10,996 nt of DNA from positions 1 through 10,996 of the forward strand of contig CAUQVP010000062.1 in assembly GCA_963521545.1 (NCBI GenBank). The letters are read 5' to 3'. Of the stretch, positions 1 through 7,265 are shown in pieces; position 1 is the stretch's first letter, and each line of letters starts with the position of its first letter. The translations under genes and the position numbers were made by a program. Under the pieces are notes generated by a model. The model did no database searches. It was not told the origin of the DNA and saw nothing but the letters and a program-made list of their open reading frames with translations. The stretch comes from JABCPE02 sp963521545 (lineage in GTDB: Bacteria; Bacteroidota; Bacteroidia; Flavobacteriales; Weeksellaceae).

Positions 1-2121
1 CCCAAATTATCAGAATTATTTTGTGAAAATGTATTTTCCGAAGAGAAAATGCGTGAGTTTTTGACCAAAGAGGCTTTCACAGCCGTGATGGATGCCATAA
101 AAAATGGAACTAAAATCCAAAGGTCAGTAGCAGACCAAGTGGCTCTCGGTATGAAAAACTGGGCGATGACCAAGGGTGTTACTCACTACACGCATTGGTT
201 TCAGCCGTTGACAGGAACTACCGCAGAAAAACACGATACTTTTTTCACGCCGATAGGTGAGGGCAAAGCTATGGAGCGTTTTAATGGGGCAAACCTTATT
301 CAGCAGGAGCCAGACGCTTCATCTTTTCCTAATGGAGGAATTAGAAATACCTTTGAGGCGAGAGGATATACCGCATGGGACCCTACTTCTCCCGCATTTA
401 TTATGGGAACTACCCTTTGTATTCCTTCTATTTTTATTTCCTATACAGGTGAAACATTAGACTACAAAGCTCCTCTTTTGAGAGCATTACACGCTGTGGA
501 TGAGGCAGCTACGGAAGTTTGTCAGTATTTTGATAAAAATGTAACCAAAGTTACGGCTACACTTGGCTGGGAACAGGAATATTTCCTTGTAGATTCGGCT
601 CTTTTTAAGACCAGACCAGACCTTTTGATGACAGGAAAAACCCTTTTAGGGCACTCGCCAGCGAAGGGACAGCAGCTGGAAGACCATTATTTTGGTTCTA
701 TTCCTACCCGTGTGATGAATTTCATGAAGGAATTAGAGATAGAATGCGTGAAACTGGGCATTCCAGTATCTACAAGACATAATGAAAATGCACCCAATCA
801 ATACGAACTTGCGCCAATGTTTGAGGAAGCGAATGTGGCAGTTGATCATAATTCGCTGTTGATGGATCTGATGGCGAGAATAGCGCACAAGCATCATTTT
901 CATATACTTTTCCATGAAAAGCCATTTGCGGGAGTCAATGGAAGCGGTAAGCATAATAACTGGTCGCTCTCTACCAATACAGGCGAAAACCTGCTGAGCC
1001 CTGGGAAAAACCCGAAAAAAAATCTTCAGTTTTTGACATTTTTTGTAAATGTGATTAAGGCGGTGAATGAATATGCAGACCTTCTTCGTGCAGGGATTGC
1101 CACTGCGGGGAATGACTATCGTCTGGGAGCGAATGAGGCGCCACCAGCGATTATTTCTGTGTTTATCGGTTCTCAGCTTTATGGAGTTTTGGAGGAATTG
1201 GAAAAAGTGAGCGAGGGGAAACTCAGCCCTGATGAAAAATATGATTTAAAACTAAATGTAGTCGGTAAAATCCCTGAAATTCTGCTGGATAACACAGATA
1301 GAAATCGAACTTCGCCATTTGCTTTCACGGGGAATAAATTTGAGATACGAGCGGTCGGTTCTTCGGCGAACTGCGCAGAGGCGATGACCATCATGAATTC
1401 CATTATGGCAAAACAGCTTCGTGTCTTTAAAAAGGAAGTAGATGCTTTGATAGAAGAAAAAGGATTGAAAAAAGATGAGGCTATTTTTAATGTACTGAGA
1501 GAATACATTAAGCAGTCTAAAAATATAATGTTCGAAGGGGACGGCTACTCCGAAGATTGGGTGAAAGAAGCTAAAAAACGAGGGCTGAGCAATCTAAAAA
1601 CCACGCCAGAGGCTTTGAAAAGAGAATTAGACCCGAAATTCATCAGCATGTATGAAGAAATGGGAATCTACACCCAGCGTGAAATAGAGGCAAGAAACGA
1701 AATCAAGTTAGAGAAATACAGCAATATCGTAGGAATAGAGGCGAAAGTGCTGGCAGATGTGGCAAGAAACCACATCATTCCATCGGCGTTGAAATATCAG
1801 AACAGGCTGATAGACAATGTGAAAGGGCTGAAAGAAATCTACGGCGAAATAGACTTTAGACCTTTGGCGAAAGAGCAGATGAATCTGATAGAGAGAATTT
1901 CTCACAATGTTCATCAGATAAAAATAGGCGTGGATGAACTTTTGGAAGCCAAACAAAGAGCGGAAGCCATAGAGGACAATCAAAAACAAGCAGAAGCATT
2001 TTGTCAGGAAGTGAAGCCGCTTTTCTCAAAAATACGAGAAGCATCAGATGCGCTAGAAATGATGGTGGATGATGAACTTTGGCCGATGACCAAATACCGC
2101 GAACTGCTCTTTACGAAATAA
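1..2121 (+). CDS. glnN: Glutamine synthetase type III (5' end outside window)
   Basis: This cytoplasmic enzyme makes glutamine from glutamate, ammonia and ATP and is central to nitrogen assimilation. The frame is open from base 1 (first codon CCC), and the residues before the ATG at 49 (PKLSELFCENVFSEEK) read like the conserved GSIII N-terminus. The ATG at 49 is therefore internal. 706 residues are visible; the family is usually about 725-730, so roughly 20-25 are missing upstream. Counting from base 1, visible marks include the metal-binding EQEYF at about 191-195, the GSIII-type NENAPNQYELAP segment at about 261-272, NGSGKHNNW at about 313-321, and the nucleotide/glutamate-site block RNRTSPFAFTGNKFEIR at about 434-450, followed by GSSAN. 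The C-terminal part is charged and helical, as in GSIII. The family forms double-ring dodecamers. A hairpin terminator follows, so it probably ends its own transcript. Family assignment is very secure; the start cannot be seen. Confidence 0.97.
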   Translation, partial: PKLSELFCENVFSEEKMREFLTKEAFTAVMDAIKNGTKIQRSVADQVALGMKNWAMTKGVTHYTHWFQPLTGTTAEKHDTFFTPIGEGKAMERFNGANLIQQEPDASSFPNGGIRNTFEARGYTAWDPTSPAFIMGTTLCIPSIFISYTGETLDYKAPLLRALHAVDEAATEVCQYFDKNVTKVTATLGWEQEYFLVDSALFKTRPDLLMTGKTLLGHSPAKGQQLEDHYFGSIPTRVMNFMKELEIECVKLGIPVSTRHNENAPNQYELAPMFEEANVAVDHNSLLMDLMARIAHKHHFHILFHEKPFAGVNGSGKHNNWSLSTNTGENLLSPGKNPKKNLQFLTFFVNVIKAVNEYADLLRAGIATAGNDYRLGANEAPPAIISVFIGSQLYGVLEELEKVSEGKLSPDEKYDLKLNVVGKIPEILLDNTDRNRTSPFAFTGNKFEIRAVGSSANCAEAMTIMNSIMAKQLRVFKKEVDALIEEKGLKKDEAIFNVLREYIKQSKNIMFEGDGYSEDWVKEAKKRGLSNLKTTPEALKRELDPKFISMYEEMGIYTQREIEARNEIKLEKYSNIVGIEAKVLADVARNHIIPSALKYQNRLIDNVKGLKEIYGEIDFRPLAKEQMNLIERISHNVHQIKIGVDELLEAKQRAEAIEDNQKQAEAFCQEVKPLFSKIREASDALEMMVDDELWPMTKYRELLFTK

Positions 2122-2128
2122 ACAAACG

Positions 2129-2159
2129 CTCAGTGCAAGGTTTTGTGCTGAGTTTTTTT
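2129..2159 (+). terminator. Rho-independent terminator after glutamine synthetase
   Basis: Arms CTCAGTGCA (2129-2137) and TGTGCTGAG (2144-2152) form a 9-bp stem with two G-U pairs and a 6-base loop, followed directly by seven T residues (2153-2159). It begins 8 bases after the stop codon at 2119-2121. This is the classic intrinsic terminator form and separates the glutamine synthetase transcript from the next gene. Confidence 0.85.
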
Positions 2160-2176
2160 AATAAAGATATAAAAAC

Positions 2177-3211
2177 ATGAATCAGAGAGAAAAACAATTG
2201 CAATTTCATAAAAATTTGGCGACGGGACTGCTTGTTTTGATGCTTGTCATTTACATAAGCATGGTGTTTTTGCAGAAAAAATATCCCGAAATGTCCTTTA
2301 TAGGCTATGTGAAGGCTTTTTCCGAGGCTGCTATGGTGGGAGCTCTTGCCGACTGGTTTGCGGTAACGGCATTATTCCAAAAGCCAATGGGACTGCCCAT
2401 TCCGCACACTAATTTGATAGAAGAGCGAAAGGTGGATATCGGGAATAATTTGGGAGGCTTTGTTGTAGAGAATTTTTTAAAACCAAAGCAGATTCGTTCT
2501 CATATTGTGGATATTAAAGTGTCTAAACACATAGTAGAATGGCTTTCCAAAGAAACCACTTCCGAAAAAATAGAAAACATCATAAAGGGAATGTCTCTCA
2601 ATGTGAGAGGTAGCCAAATGCTTGTAGAATTTTTGGGCAAAGGAAAACATCAGGAATTATTTAATCAGCTTTTTGAGAAAATAGAAGTTTATATTTCTGA
2701 AAACCAAAATGTGGTTCGGAGAGAAATAGACAATCAGTTTCCGCCGCTTATTCCATCTTTCATCAGAGAAGCGATTTCGGAAAAGGTGGTGGATGGTCTG
2801 CAGGAATTTGTAATGAAAATTACTAGAGATGAGGCGCATTCTGTAAGGCGAGAAATGACAGCGCAGCTCTATGATTTTGCTGAAAAACTGAATTCTTCTG
2901 AATGGGAAAATAAAATATCTAAACTCCTGCAAGATAATGTAAATAAGCAGATTAGCGAATTTAAAACCAATGAAGAGTTTCAGAAAAAACTGGATGTTTG
3001 GTTTCAGAAGACGGCTTATAGATTTGCATTAAGAAATAAAACCAAAATAGGAGATTTTATCAGTGATACGGTCAAAAACTGGGAAGGCAAGGAGCTGAGC
3101 CAAAAGCTGGAAATGGAAGTAGGAAAAGACTTACAGTTTATCCGAATCAATGGGACTTTGGTAGGAGGTATGGTAGGTCTGGTGATTTATGCTCTTACAC
3201 AGTTGCTATAA
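2177..3211 (+). CDS. DUF445 family membrane-anchored protein
   Basis: A 344-residue protein of the DUF445 (YjiN/COG2733-like) family; biochemical function unknown. A hydrophobic segment at about residues 15-33 (LATGLLVLMLVIYISMVFL) is a probable membrane anchor. It is followed by the family hallmark at about 50-80: EAAMVGALADWFAVTALF, then GLPIPHTNLI and a KxxIGxxLGxFV stretch. The middle (about 100-310) is a long charged, helical region. A second hydrophobic segment, GGMVGLVIYALTQLL, sits at the extreme C-terminus (about 329-344), so both ends may lie in the membrane with the helical body on one side. The gene starts 17 bases after the preceding T-run and has no Shine-Dalgarno sequence, which is normal for Bacteroidota. 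I could not identify a promoter in the short gap. It is convergent with porX and shares a terminator region with it. The link to glutamine synthetase is probably only positional. Confidence 0.88.
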   Translation: MNQREKQLQFHKNLATGLLVLMLVIYISMVFLQKKYPEMSFIGYVKAFSEAAMVGALADWFAVTALFQKPMGLPIPHTNLIEERKVDIGNNLGGFVVENFLKPKQIRSHIVDIKVSKHIVEWLSKETTSEKIENIIKGMSLNVRGSQMLVEFLGKGKHQELFNQLFEKIEVYISENQNVVRREIDNQFPPLIPSFIREAISEKVVDGLQEFVMKITRDEAHSVRREMTAQLYDFAEKLNSSEWENKISKLLQDNVNKQISEFKTNEEFQKKLDVWFQKTAYRFALRNKTKIGDFISDTVKNWEGKELSQKLEMEVGKDLQFIRINGTLVGGMVGLVIYALTQLL

Positions 3212-3246
3212 AAAAAACAAATCGGATATCCAAGGATATCCGATTT
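3210..3246. terminator. Bidirectional hairpin terminator between convergent genes
   Basis: A perfect inverted repeat has left arm 3219-3231 (AAATCGGATATCC) and right arm 3234-3246 (GGATATCCGATTT) with only AA between them, so the working loop is about 4 bases. On the minus strand the hairpin is followed, after one G, by eight T residues (complement of 3210-3217), making it a strong terminator for porX. On the plus strand the stem ends in TTT followed by CGTC, so it is weaker there but still plausible for the DUF445 gene. It begins at the plus-strand gene's stop codon. Confidence 0.85.
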
Positions 3247-3283
3247 CGTCTAAAATAAATAAAATATAATGAAAAAACTAAAA

Positions 3284-4825
3284 CTACTTTGGTTCTAACA
3301 CACAGAATGGGATGATAATTTCTTCTAGGGAAATCCCTCCGTGTTGATAGGTGTCTTTATAATAATTCACAAAATGGTTGTAATTTTTAGGGTAAGCAAA
3401 GAATAAATTGTTCTTCGCAAAGATATATTTGCTGCTCACATTTCCTTTCGGAAGGAATAGCTTTTCAGGATTAGTAATCGCCCAGACATCTTTGTCTTCA
3501 TAGGTTAGACTTTTTCCTGTTTTATATCTTATGTTGGTAGAGGTTTCTCTATCACCCACCACTTTGCTCGGTTTTCTTACATAAATCATTCCGTGGTCAG
3601 TCGTTATCACCAGCTTGAAGCCGTTCTCTGCTGCCAGTTTGATGATTTTGATGAGAGATGAATTTTCAAACCAATTGTATGTTAATGAACGGAATGTTTT
3701 ATCATCTCTAATTAGCTGATCTACAATGGTATTATCGGTTTTCGCGTGAGAAAGAATGTCTATAAAGTTATAAACAATTACCAATAAATCATTGTTTTTG
3801 TGCTGATTAAAATCTTCTAATATTTTTCGCTCAAAATCAGCGTTTAATATCTTAATATATTTTGAACTTTTCCCTTGCAGACCTAGTCTTTTCATTTGGT
3901 CTTTTAGGAAATCAAATTCAAATTCATTTTTGTTCCCATCTTCATTGTCATTGAACCATTTATCTGGAAATCTTTTTTCTATTTCCAAAGGCAACAGCCC
4001 TGCGAAGAAAGAATTTCTAGCATACTGAGTCGCCGTTGGCAAGATGCTGTACAGATACTCTTCCGAAGTTTTATTGTAAAACTTAGTGAAAAGCGGTTCT
4101 ACTACTTTCCATTGGTCATATCTCAGGTTGTCTATCACCAAAAGAAGAACTTTGTCTTTTTCTATCTCTGGTTTTACTTTTTCCTTGAAAAGGGTGTGGT
4201 TCATCAGAGGCTTGTCATTTGAGTTAAGCCAATGTTCGTAGTTGTTTTCTATGAATTTAGCAAATTGGATATTTGCTTCTTCTTTTTGATTTTGAAGTAA
4301 TTCTGAAAACTCACTATCAAAAACCTTATCAAATTTTATCTCCCAATTAAGGATTTTCTTATAATATTCTGCCCAGTCTTCATAATTATGAAGATTGGAA
4401 AGTTCCATGCTCAGATTTCTGAACTCCTGCTGATATTCAGAAATAGTCTGCTGTTCTACCAAAGTATCTTGCTCAAGATTTTTCTTTAGTGAAAGTAGAA
4501 CTTGATTTGGGTTCACTGGTTTTAGAATATAATCTGCAATTTGTGAACCTATAGCCTGCTCCATGATGTGTTCCTCTTCATTTTTCGTTACCATCACTAT
4601 TTTGATGGAGCTGTCCAAGTTTTTAATCATTGGAATGGCTTCTAAGCCAGATATGCCAGGCATACTTTCGTCAAGAAGAACGAGTGCGAAACTGTTTTCC
4701 TCTATCAGTTCCAAGGCCTCATTCACATTGTTGATAGGAGTAACACTGTAACCTTTGCTTTCCAAGAAAACAATGTGCGGCTTCAGCATCTCTATCTCAT
4801 CATCTACCCAAAGTATTTTTGACAT
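3284..4825 (-). CDS. porX: PorX-type response regulator with PglZ effector domain
   Basis: A two-domain cytoplasmic regulator known in Bacteroidota as PorX, which with the histidine kinase PorY controls the type IX secretion system. In Porphyromonas gingivalis it works with sigma factor SigP, and its PglZ domain has been reported to cleave cyclic and linear oligonucleotides. From the ATG at 4825 it is 513 residues, close to known PorX length. The receiver domain (about 1-120) shows the acidic pair D8-D9, phospho-acceptor D52 in LVLLDESMPG, T80 and K102 (LKP). A helical linker at about 125-220 leads to the alkaline-phosphatase-like PglZ domain (about 225-513). Likely metal or catalytic residues there are D232 (VIDNLRYDQW), the threonines of LPTATQYARNSF (264-266), D356/H360 (FIDILSH), D410/H411 (TTDHGM) and H495 (HGG). 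A GTG at 4837 could add four residues, but MSKILWVDDE is the usual N-terminus. It is divergent from the HD-domain gene and ends at a shared hairpin. Confidence 0.93.
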   Translation of the reverse strand: MSKILWVDDEIEMLKPHIVFLESKGYSVTPINNVNEALELIEENSFALVLLDESMPGISGLEAIPMIKNLDSSIKIVMVTKNEEEHIMEQAIGSQIADYILKPVNPNQVLLSLKKNLEQDTLVEQQTISEYQQEFRNLSMELSNLHNYEDWAEYYKKILNWEIKFDKVFDSEFSELLQNQKEEANIQFAKFIENNYEHWLNSNDKPLMNHTLFKEKVKPEIEKDKVLLLVIDNLRYDQWKVVEPLFTKFYNKTSEEYLYSILPTATQYARNSFFAGLLPLEIEKRFPDKWFNDNEDGNKNEFEFDFLKDQMKRLGLQGKSSKYIKILNADFERKILEDFNQHKNNDLLVIVYNFIDILSHAKTDNTIVDQLIRDDKTFRSLTYNWFENSSLIKIIKLAAENGFKLVITTDHGMIYVRKPSKVVGDRETSTNIRYKTGKSLTYEDKDVWAITNPEKLFLPKGNVSSKYIFAKNNLFFAYPKNYNHFVNYYKDTYQHGGISLEEIIIPFCVLEPK

Positions 4826-4851
4826 AATTTTTTCCACTAATTTTCTGTTTT

Positions 4852-4859
4852 CAAAAGTA
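4852..4859 (-). promoter_or_regulatory. Candidate -7 box for porX
   Basis: On the minus strand the sequence reads TACTTTTG, an exact match to the Bacteroidota -7 consensus TAnnTTTG, 26 bases upstream of the chosen ATG. A TTG that could act as the -33 element lies at 4885-4887, but the 25-base spacing is longer than usual, so only the -7 part is convincing. The predicted transcript would start at about 4845-4848 with a short leader of about 20 bases. Confidence 0.5.
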
Positions 4860-4900
4860 TGGAGAAAAAATATTAAAATTATACCAACGAAATGTTAATG

Positions 4901-4927
4901 TTTGGTTAAAGTTTTTTTATAATTTTA
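4901..4927 (+). promoter_or_regulatory. Weak candidate promoter for the HD-domain gene
   Basis: TTTG at 4901-4904 followed 15 bases later by TAATTTTA at 4920-4927 resembles the Bacteroidota -33/-7 pair (TTTG and TAnnTTTG). However, the last base of the -7 box is wrong and the spacing is a few bases short. It sits 17 bases before the ATG in the AT-rich divergent region shared with porX. No better candidate is visible there. Confidence 0.3.
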
Positions 4928-4944
4928 CACGATAAAATTTTTTT

Positions 4945-6159
4945 ATGGCTAATAAGTTGAAAATCATCAATGATCCCGTTCATGGATTTATAAAAATCCC
5001 ATATGAAATTATTTTTGATATCATGGAACATCGCTGTTTCCAGAGATTGAGAAGAATTTCTCAGACGGGACTGCTGAGTTTGATTTTCCCAGGAGCTACC
5101 CACACTCGTTTCCATCATGCGATAGGTGCGATGCATTTGATGTTTAATGCATTAGAAATCTTGAAACAAAAAGGTGTGAAAATTTCTACGGGAGAAGAAA
5201 AAGGAGCGATGTTGGCTGTCCTGCTTCATGATGTGGGACATGGACCTTTTTCGCATGCTCTGGAAAATATACTGATGGACAACTGGCATCACGAAAAACT
5301 TTCCCTTCTTCTGATGGAGCAGCTGAACGAGGAGTTTTCAGGCGAACTTACGATTGCGATACAGATGTTTCAGGGAAAATATCATCGCAAATTTTTTAAT
5401 CAATTGATTTCCTCACAGCTTGATGTGGATAGGCTCGATTATCTCAAAAGAGACAGTTTCTACACGGGGGTTTCGGAAGGAAATATCAATACACAACGGA
5501 TTTTATCAACACTGAATGTCCTTGATGATGAGCTGGTTTTGGATGAAAAAGGAATTTACTCCATTGAGCACTATCTCGTGGCAAGGATGTTTATGTATTG
5601 GCAGGTTTATTATCATAAAGCGGCAGTATTGGCAGAAAATTTATTGATAAAAATAATGAACAGAGCCAAAACATTGGTTTCGCAAAATGTGAAAGTAGAA
5701 GCTTCTGAAAATCTTAAATATTTCTTGTCCAGAGAGAGTTCTACACAGGCTACGGAGGAAGATATAGCGAGATTTATGGAGCTGGATGATACGGATGTGT
5801 TACAGGCTATAAAATCATGGAAAAATCATGAAGATTTTGTACTTTCGTATCTTTGTAAAACGGTGATTAACAGAAAGTTTCCTAAAATCATTTACTCTTC
5901 TACGCCTTTTTCGGATGATTTGGTAAGGGAGAAAATAAGGGAAACTAATTTGTATTTTGGGATAGAAAACGGAGATTTACTCGTGGATAATATTGAAAGA
6001 AGTCTACTGCCTTATGATAAAACCAAACAGCCTATCTATCTCCTGCGAAATGATATGGAAAAAGTAGCATTGGAACAGGCAGGAAGCCAGATTTTATCAA
6101 TGAATATTAATGAAAAAACAACGAGATATATTTTGTCCTTTCCAAGGGAGATTTCATAA
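4945..6159 (+). CDS. HD-domain phosphohydrolase (dGTPase/SAMHD1-like family)
   Basis: A 404-residue HD-superfamily protein of the COG1078 type, related to dNTP triphosphohydrolases and SAMHD1. The N-terminus KIINDPVHGFIKIP and then FQRLRRISQTG are typical of the family. The metal-binding set is visible as H58 (TRFHHAIG), H95-D96 in LLHDVGHGPFSHALE, and D162 in QLDVDRLDYLKRD, so the active site looks intact. In relatives this site removes the triphosphate from dNTPs, but some members act on other nucleotides or are untested, so the substrate is open. The C-terminal half (about 200-404) is mostly helical, with no domain I can name. Bacteroidota genomes commonly annotate it simply as an HD domain-containing protein. 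It is divergent from porX (119 bp between start codons) and 74 bp upstream of lpxD. No convincing terminator separates it from lpxD, so some read-through into the lpx genes is possible. Confidence 0.88.
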   Translation: MANKLKIINDPVHGFIKIPYEIIFDIMEHRCFQRLRRISQTGLLSLIFPGATHTRFHHAIGAMHLMFNALEILKQKGVKISTGEEKGAMLAVLLHDVGHGPFSHALENILMDNWHHEKLSLLLMEQLNEEFSGELTIAIQMFQGKYHRKFFNQLISSQLDVDRLDYLKRDSFYTGVSEGNINTQRILSTLNVLDDELVLDEKGIYSIEHYLVARMFMYWQVYYHKAAVLAENLLIKIMNRAKTLVSQNVKVEASENLKYFLSRESSTQATEEDIARFMELDDTDVLQAIKSWKNHEDFVLSYLCKTVINRKFPKIIYSSTPFSDDLVREKIRETNLYFGIENGDLLVDNIERSLLPYDKTKQPIYLLRNDMEKVALEQAGSQILSMNINEKTTRYILSFPREIS

Positions 6160-6199
6160 TTTTTTATGTTAAAAATATAAACAAATATAAATTTTTATT

Positions 6200-6212
6200 A
6201 TACTAATAGTAT
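6200..6212. repeat. Short palindrome just upstream of the lpxD -7 box
   Basis: ATACTA and TAGTAT flank a single A (centre 6206), giving perfect 6-bp arms. The palindrome ends 6 bases before the -7 box at 6219, where the spacer between -33 and -7 would be, and is followed by five T residues. It could be an operator for a dimeric regulator or a very weak terminator of the preceding gene. In DNA this AT-rich it may also be chance. Confidence 0.3.
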
Positions 6213-6218
6213 TTTTCT

Positions 6219-6226
6219 TATCTTTG
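6219..6226 (+). promoter_or_regulatory. -7 box of the lpx operon promoter
   Basis: TATCTTTG, followed by CA, is an exact TAnnTTTG match of the form most often seen in Flavobacteriia. There is no TTG at the usual -33 distance, so the promoter may lean on the -7 box or an activator. The box ends only 7 bases before the lpxD ATG at 6234. Transcription would then start within about 2-5 bases of the start codon, giving a nearly leaderless mRNA. Confidence 0.75.
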
Positions 6227-6233
6227 CACGATT

Positions 6234-7265
6234 ATGGAGTTTACAGCTGCTGAAATTGCTGGTCTTATCAAAGGAAAAGTAATTGGAGACCAAGGAATAA
6301 AAGTTCATGGATTTTCCCCTATAGAAGAGGGAAGGCATGGACATTTGTCTTTTATTGCGAATGAAAAATTTGCACATTTTCTACATTCTACGGAGAGTTC
6401 TGTGCTTATTGTTTCAAAAAATCTTTTGAAAGAAGAAAATTATAAGCCAGTCATCATAGAGGTGGAAGATGCATATCTTGCATTTCAGGTTTTGATGAAC
6501 CTTTATCAGCAGATGACCGAAAAGAAAAAAGGAATAGAAGCGCAGAGTTTTATTCATAAAACGGCTGTTTTAGGCGAGGATATTTATGTAGGAGCATTTA
6601 CCTATATTTCGGAAAATGCGATGATTGGTGATGGTGTTCAGCTTGCTCCACAGGTTTTCATTGGTAAAAATGTGAAAATCGGTAAAAACGCTAAAATAGA
6701 CAGCGGTGCGAAAATCTATGATGGTTGTATCATTGGAGAAAATTGCGTTGTCCACTCTAATACTGTGGTAGGTGGAGATGGATTTGGTTTTCAGCCTACA
6801 CCAAATGGGTATGACAAAATCCCACAGCTGGGAAATGTAATCATAGAAAATAATGTAGAAATAGGCTCTAACTGTAGTATTGACAGGGCTACCATAGGTT
6901 CTACCATTATAGGAGAAGGGACTAAAATAGACAACCTTATCCAAATCGCACATAATGTAAAAATTGGAAAAAATAATGTGATTGCTGCACAGGCAGGAAT
7001 TGCAGGTTCTACTACCATTGGTAACTGGAATATGATTGGTGGTCAAGTGGGAATTGTAGGACATATCAACATAGGAAATCAAGTGAAAATACAAGCACAG
7101 AGTGGTGTAAATAAAAATGTAAAAGATGGCGAGGCATTGTACGGAGCACCAGCCATAGATGCAGGAGATTACCGAAGAAACTATGTGCATTTCAGAAACT
7201 TGACAGAAATAGTAAAAAGAATAAATCAATTAGAAAATAACTCAAAAGATAAAACTAATGAGTGA
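6234..7265 (+). CDS. lpxD: UDP-3-O-(3-hydroxyacyl)glucosamine N-acyltransferase
   Basis: LpxD transfers a 3-hydroxyacyl chain from acyl carrier protein to the 2-amino group of UDP-3-O-acyl-glucosamine, the third step of lipid A synthesis, in the cytoplasm. The 343-residue length is normal. The N-terminal uridine-binding LpxD domain spans about 1-100, with F40, N43 and F46 in LSFIANEKF; the last position is usually Tyr. A left-handed beta helix of hexapeptide repeats runs from about 107 to 300, with GGDGFGF at 180-186 and the probable catalytic H240 in IQIAHNVKIG (E. coli His239). A C-terminal helical tail (about 312-335) is present, as in typical LpxD. The start MEFTAAEIAGLIKG is the usual LpxD N-terminus. 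It is the first gene of the lpx block, and its last 8 bases overlap the start of lpxC-fabZ, suggesting translational coupling. A second LpxD-like gene lies at the end of the same block. Confidence 0.96.
   Translation: MEFTAAEIAGLIKGKVIGDQGIKVHGFSPIEEGRHGHLSFIANEKFAHFLHSTESSVLIVSKNLLKEENYKPVIIEVEDAYLAFQVLMNLYQQMTEKKKGIEAQSFIHKTAVLGEDIYVGAFTYISENAMIGDGVQLAPQVFIGKNVKIGKNAKIDSGAKIYDGCIIGENCVVHSNTVVGGDGFGFQPTPNGYDKIPQLGNVIIENNVEIGSNCSIDRATIGSTIIGEGTKIDNLIQIAHNVKIGKNNVIAAQAGIAGSTTIGNWNMIGGQVGIVGHINIGNQVKIQAQSGVNKNVKDGEALYGAPAIDAGDYRRNYVHFRNLTEIVKRINQLENNSKDKTNE

Noticed and set aside
257..460. 67-codon plus-strand frame inside the glutamine synthetase gene
   Set aside because: An out-of-frame shadow inside conserved GSIII sequence, with no independent start signal.
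1179..1989. Several open frames on the minus strand opposite the glutamine synthetase gene
   Set aside because: All are fully covered by a strongly conserved plus-strand gene and show no family motif.
4826..4837. GTG at 4837 as the porX start
   Set aside because: It would add only four residues before MSKILWVDDE. The ATG at 4825 matches the normal N-terminus of the receiver domain, though the GTG cannot be fully excluded.
6160..6233. Terminator or riboswitch between the HD-domain gene and lpxD
   Set aside because: The only inverted repeat is a 6-bp AT-rich palindrome, too weak for a confident terminator, and there is no leader long enough for a riboswitch after the predicted transcription start.
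6570..7229. Long open frame (219 codons) on the minus strand opposite lpxD
   Set aside because: It lies wholly antisense to the hexapeptide-repeat part of lpxD. The 18-base repeat rhythm of such genes readily leaves an opposite frame open, and the translation is rich in Tyr, Ser, Ile and Phe with no recognisable domain.
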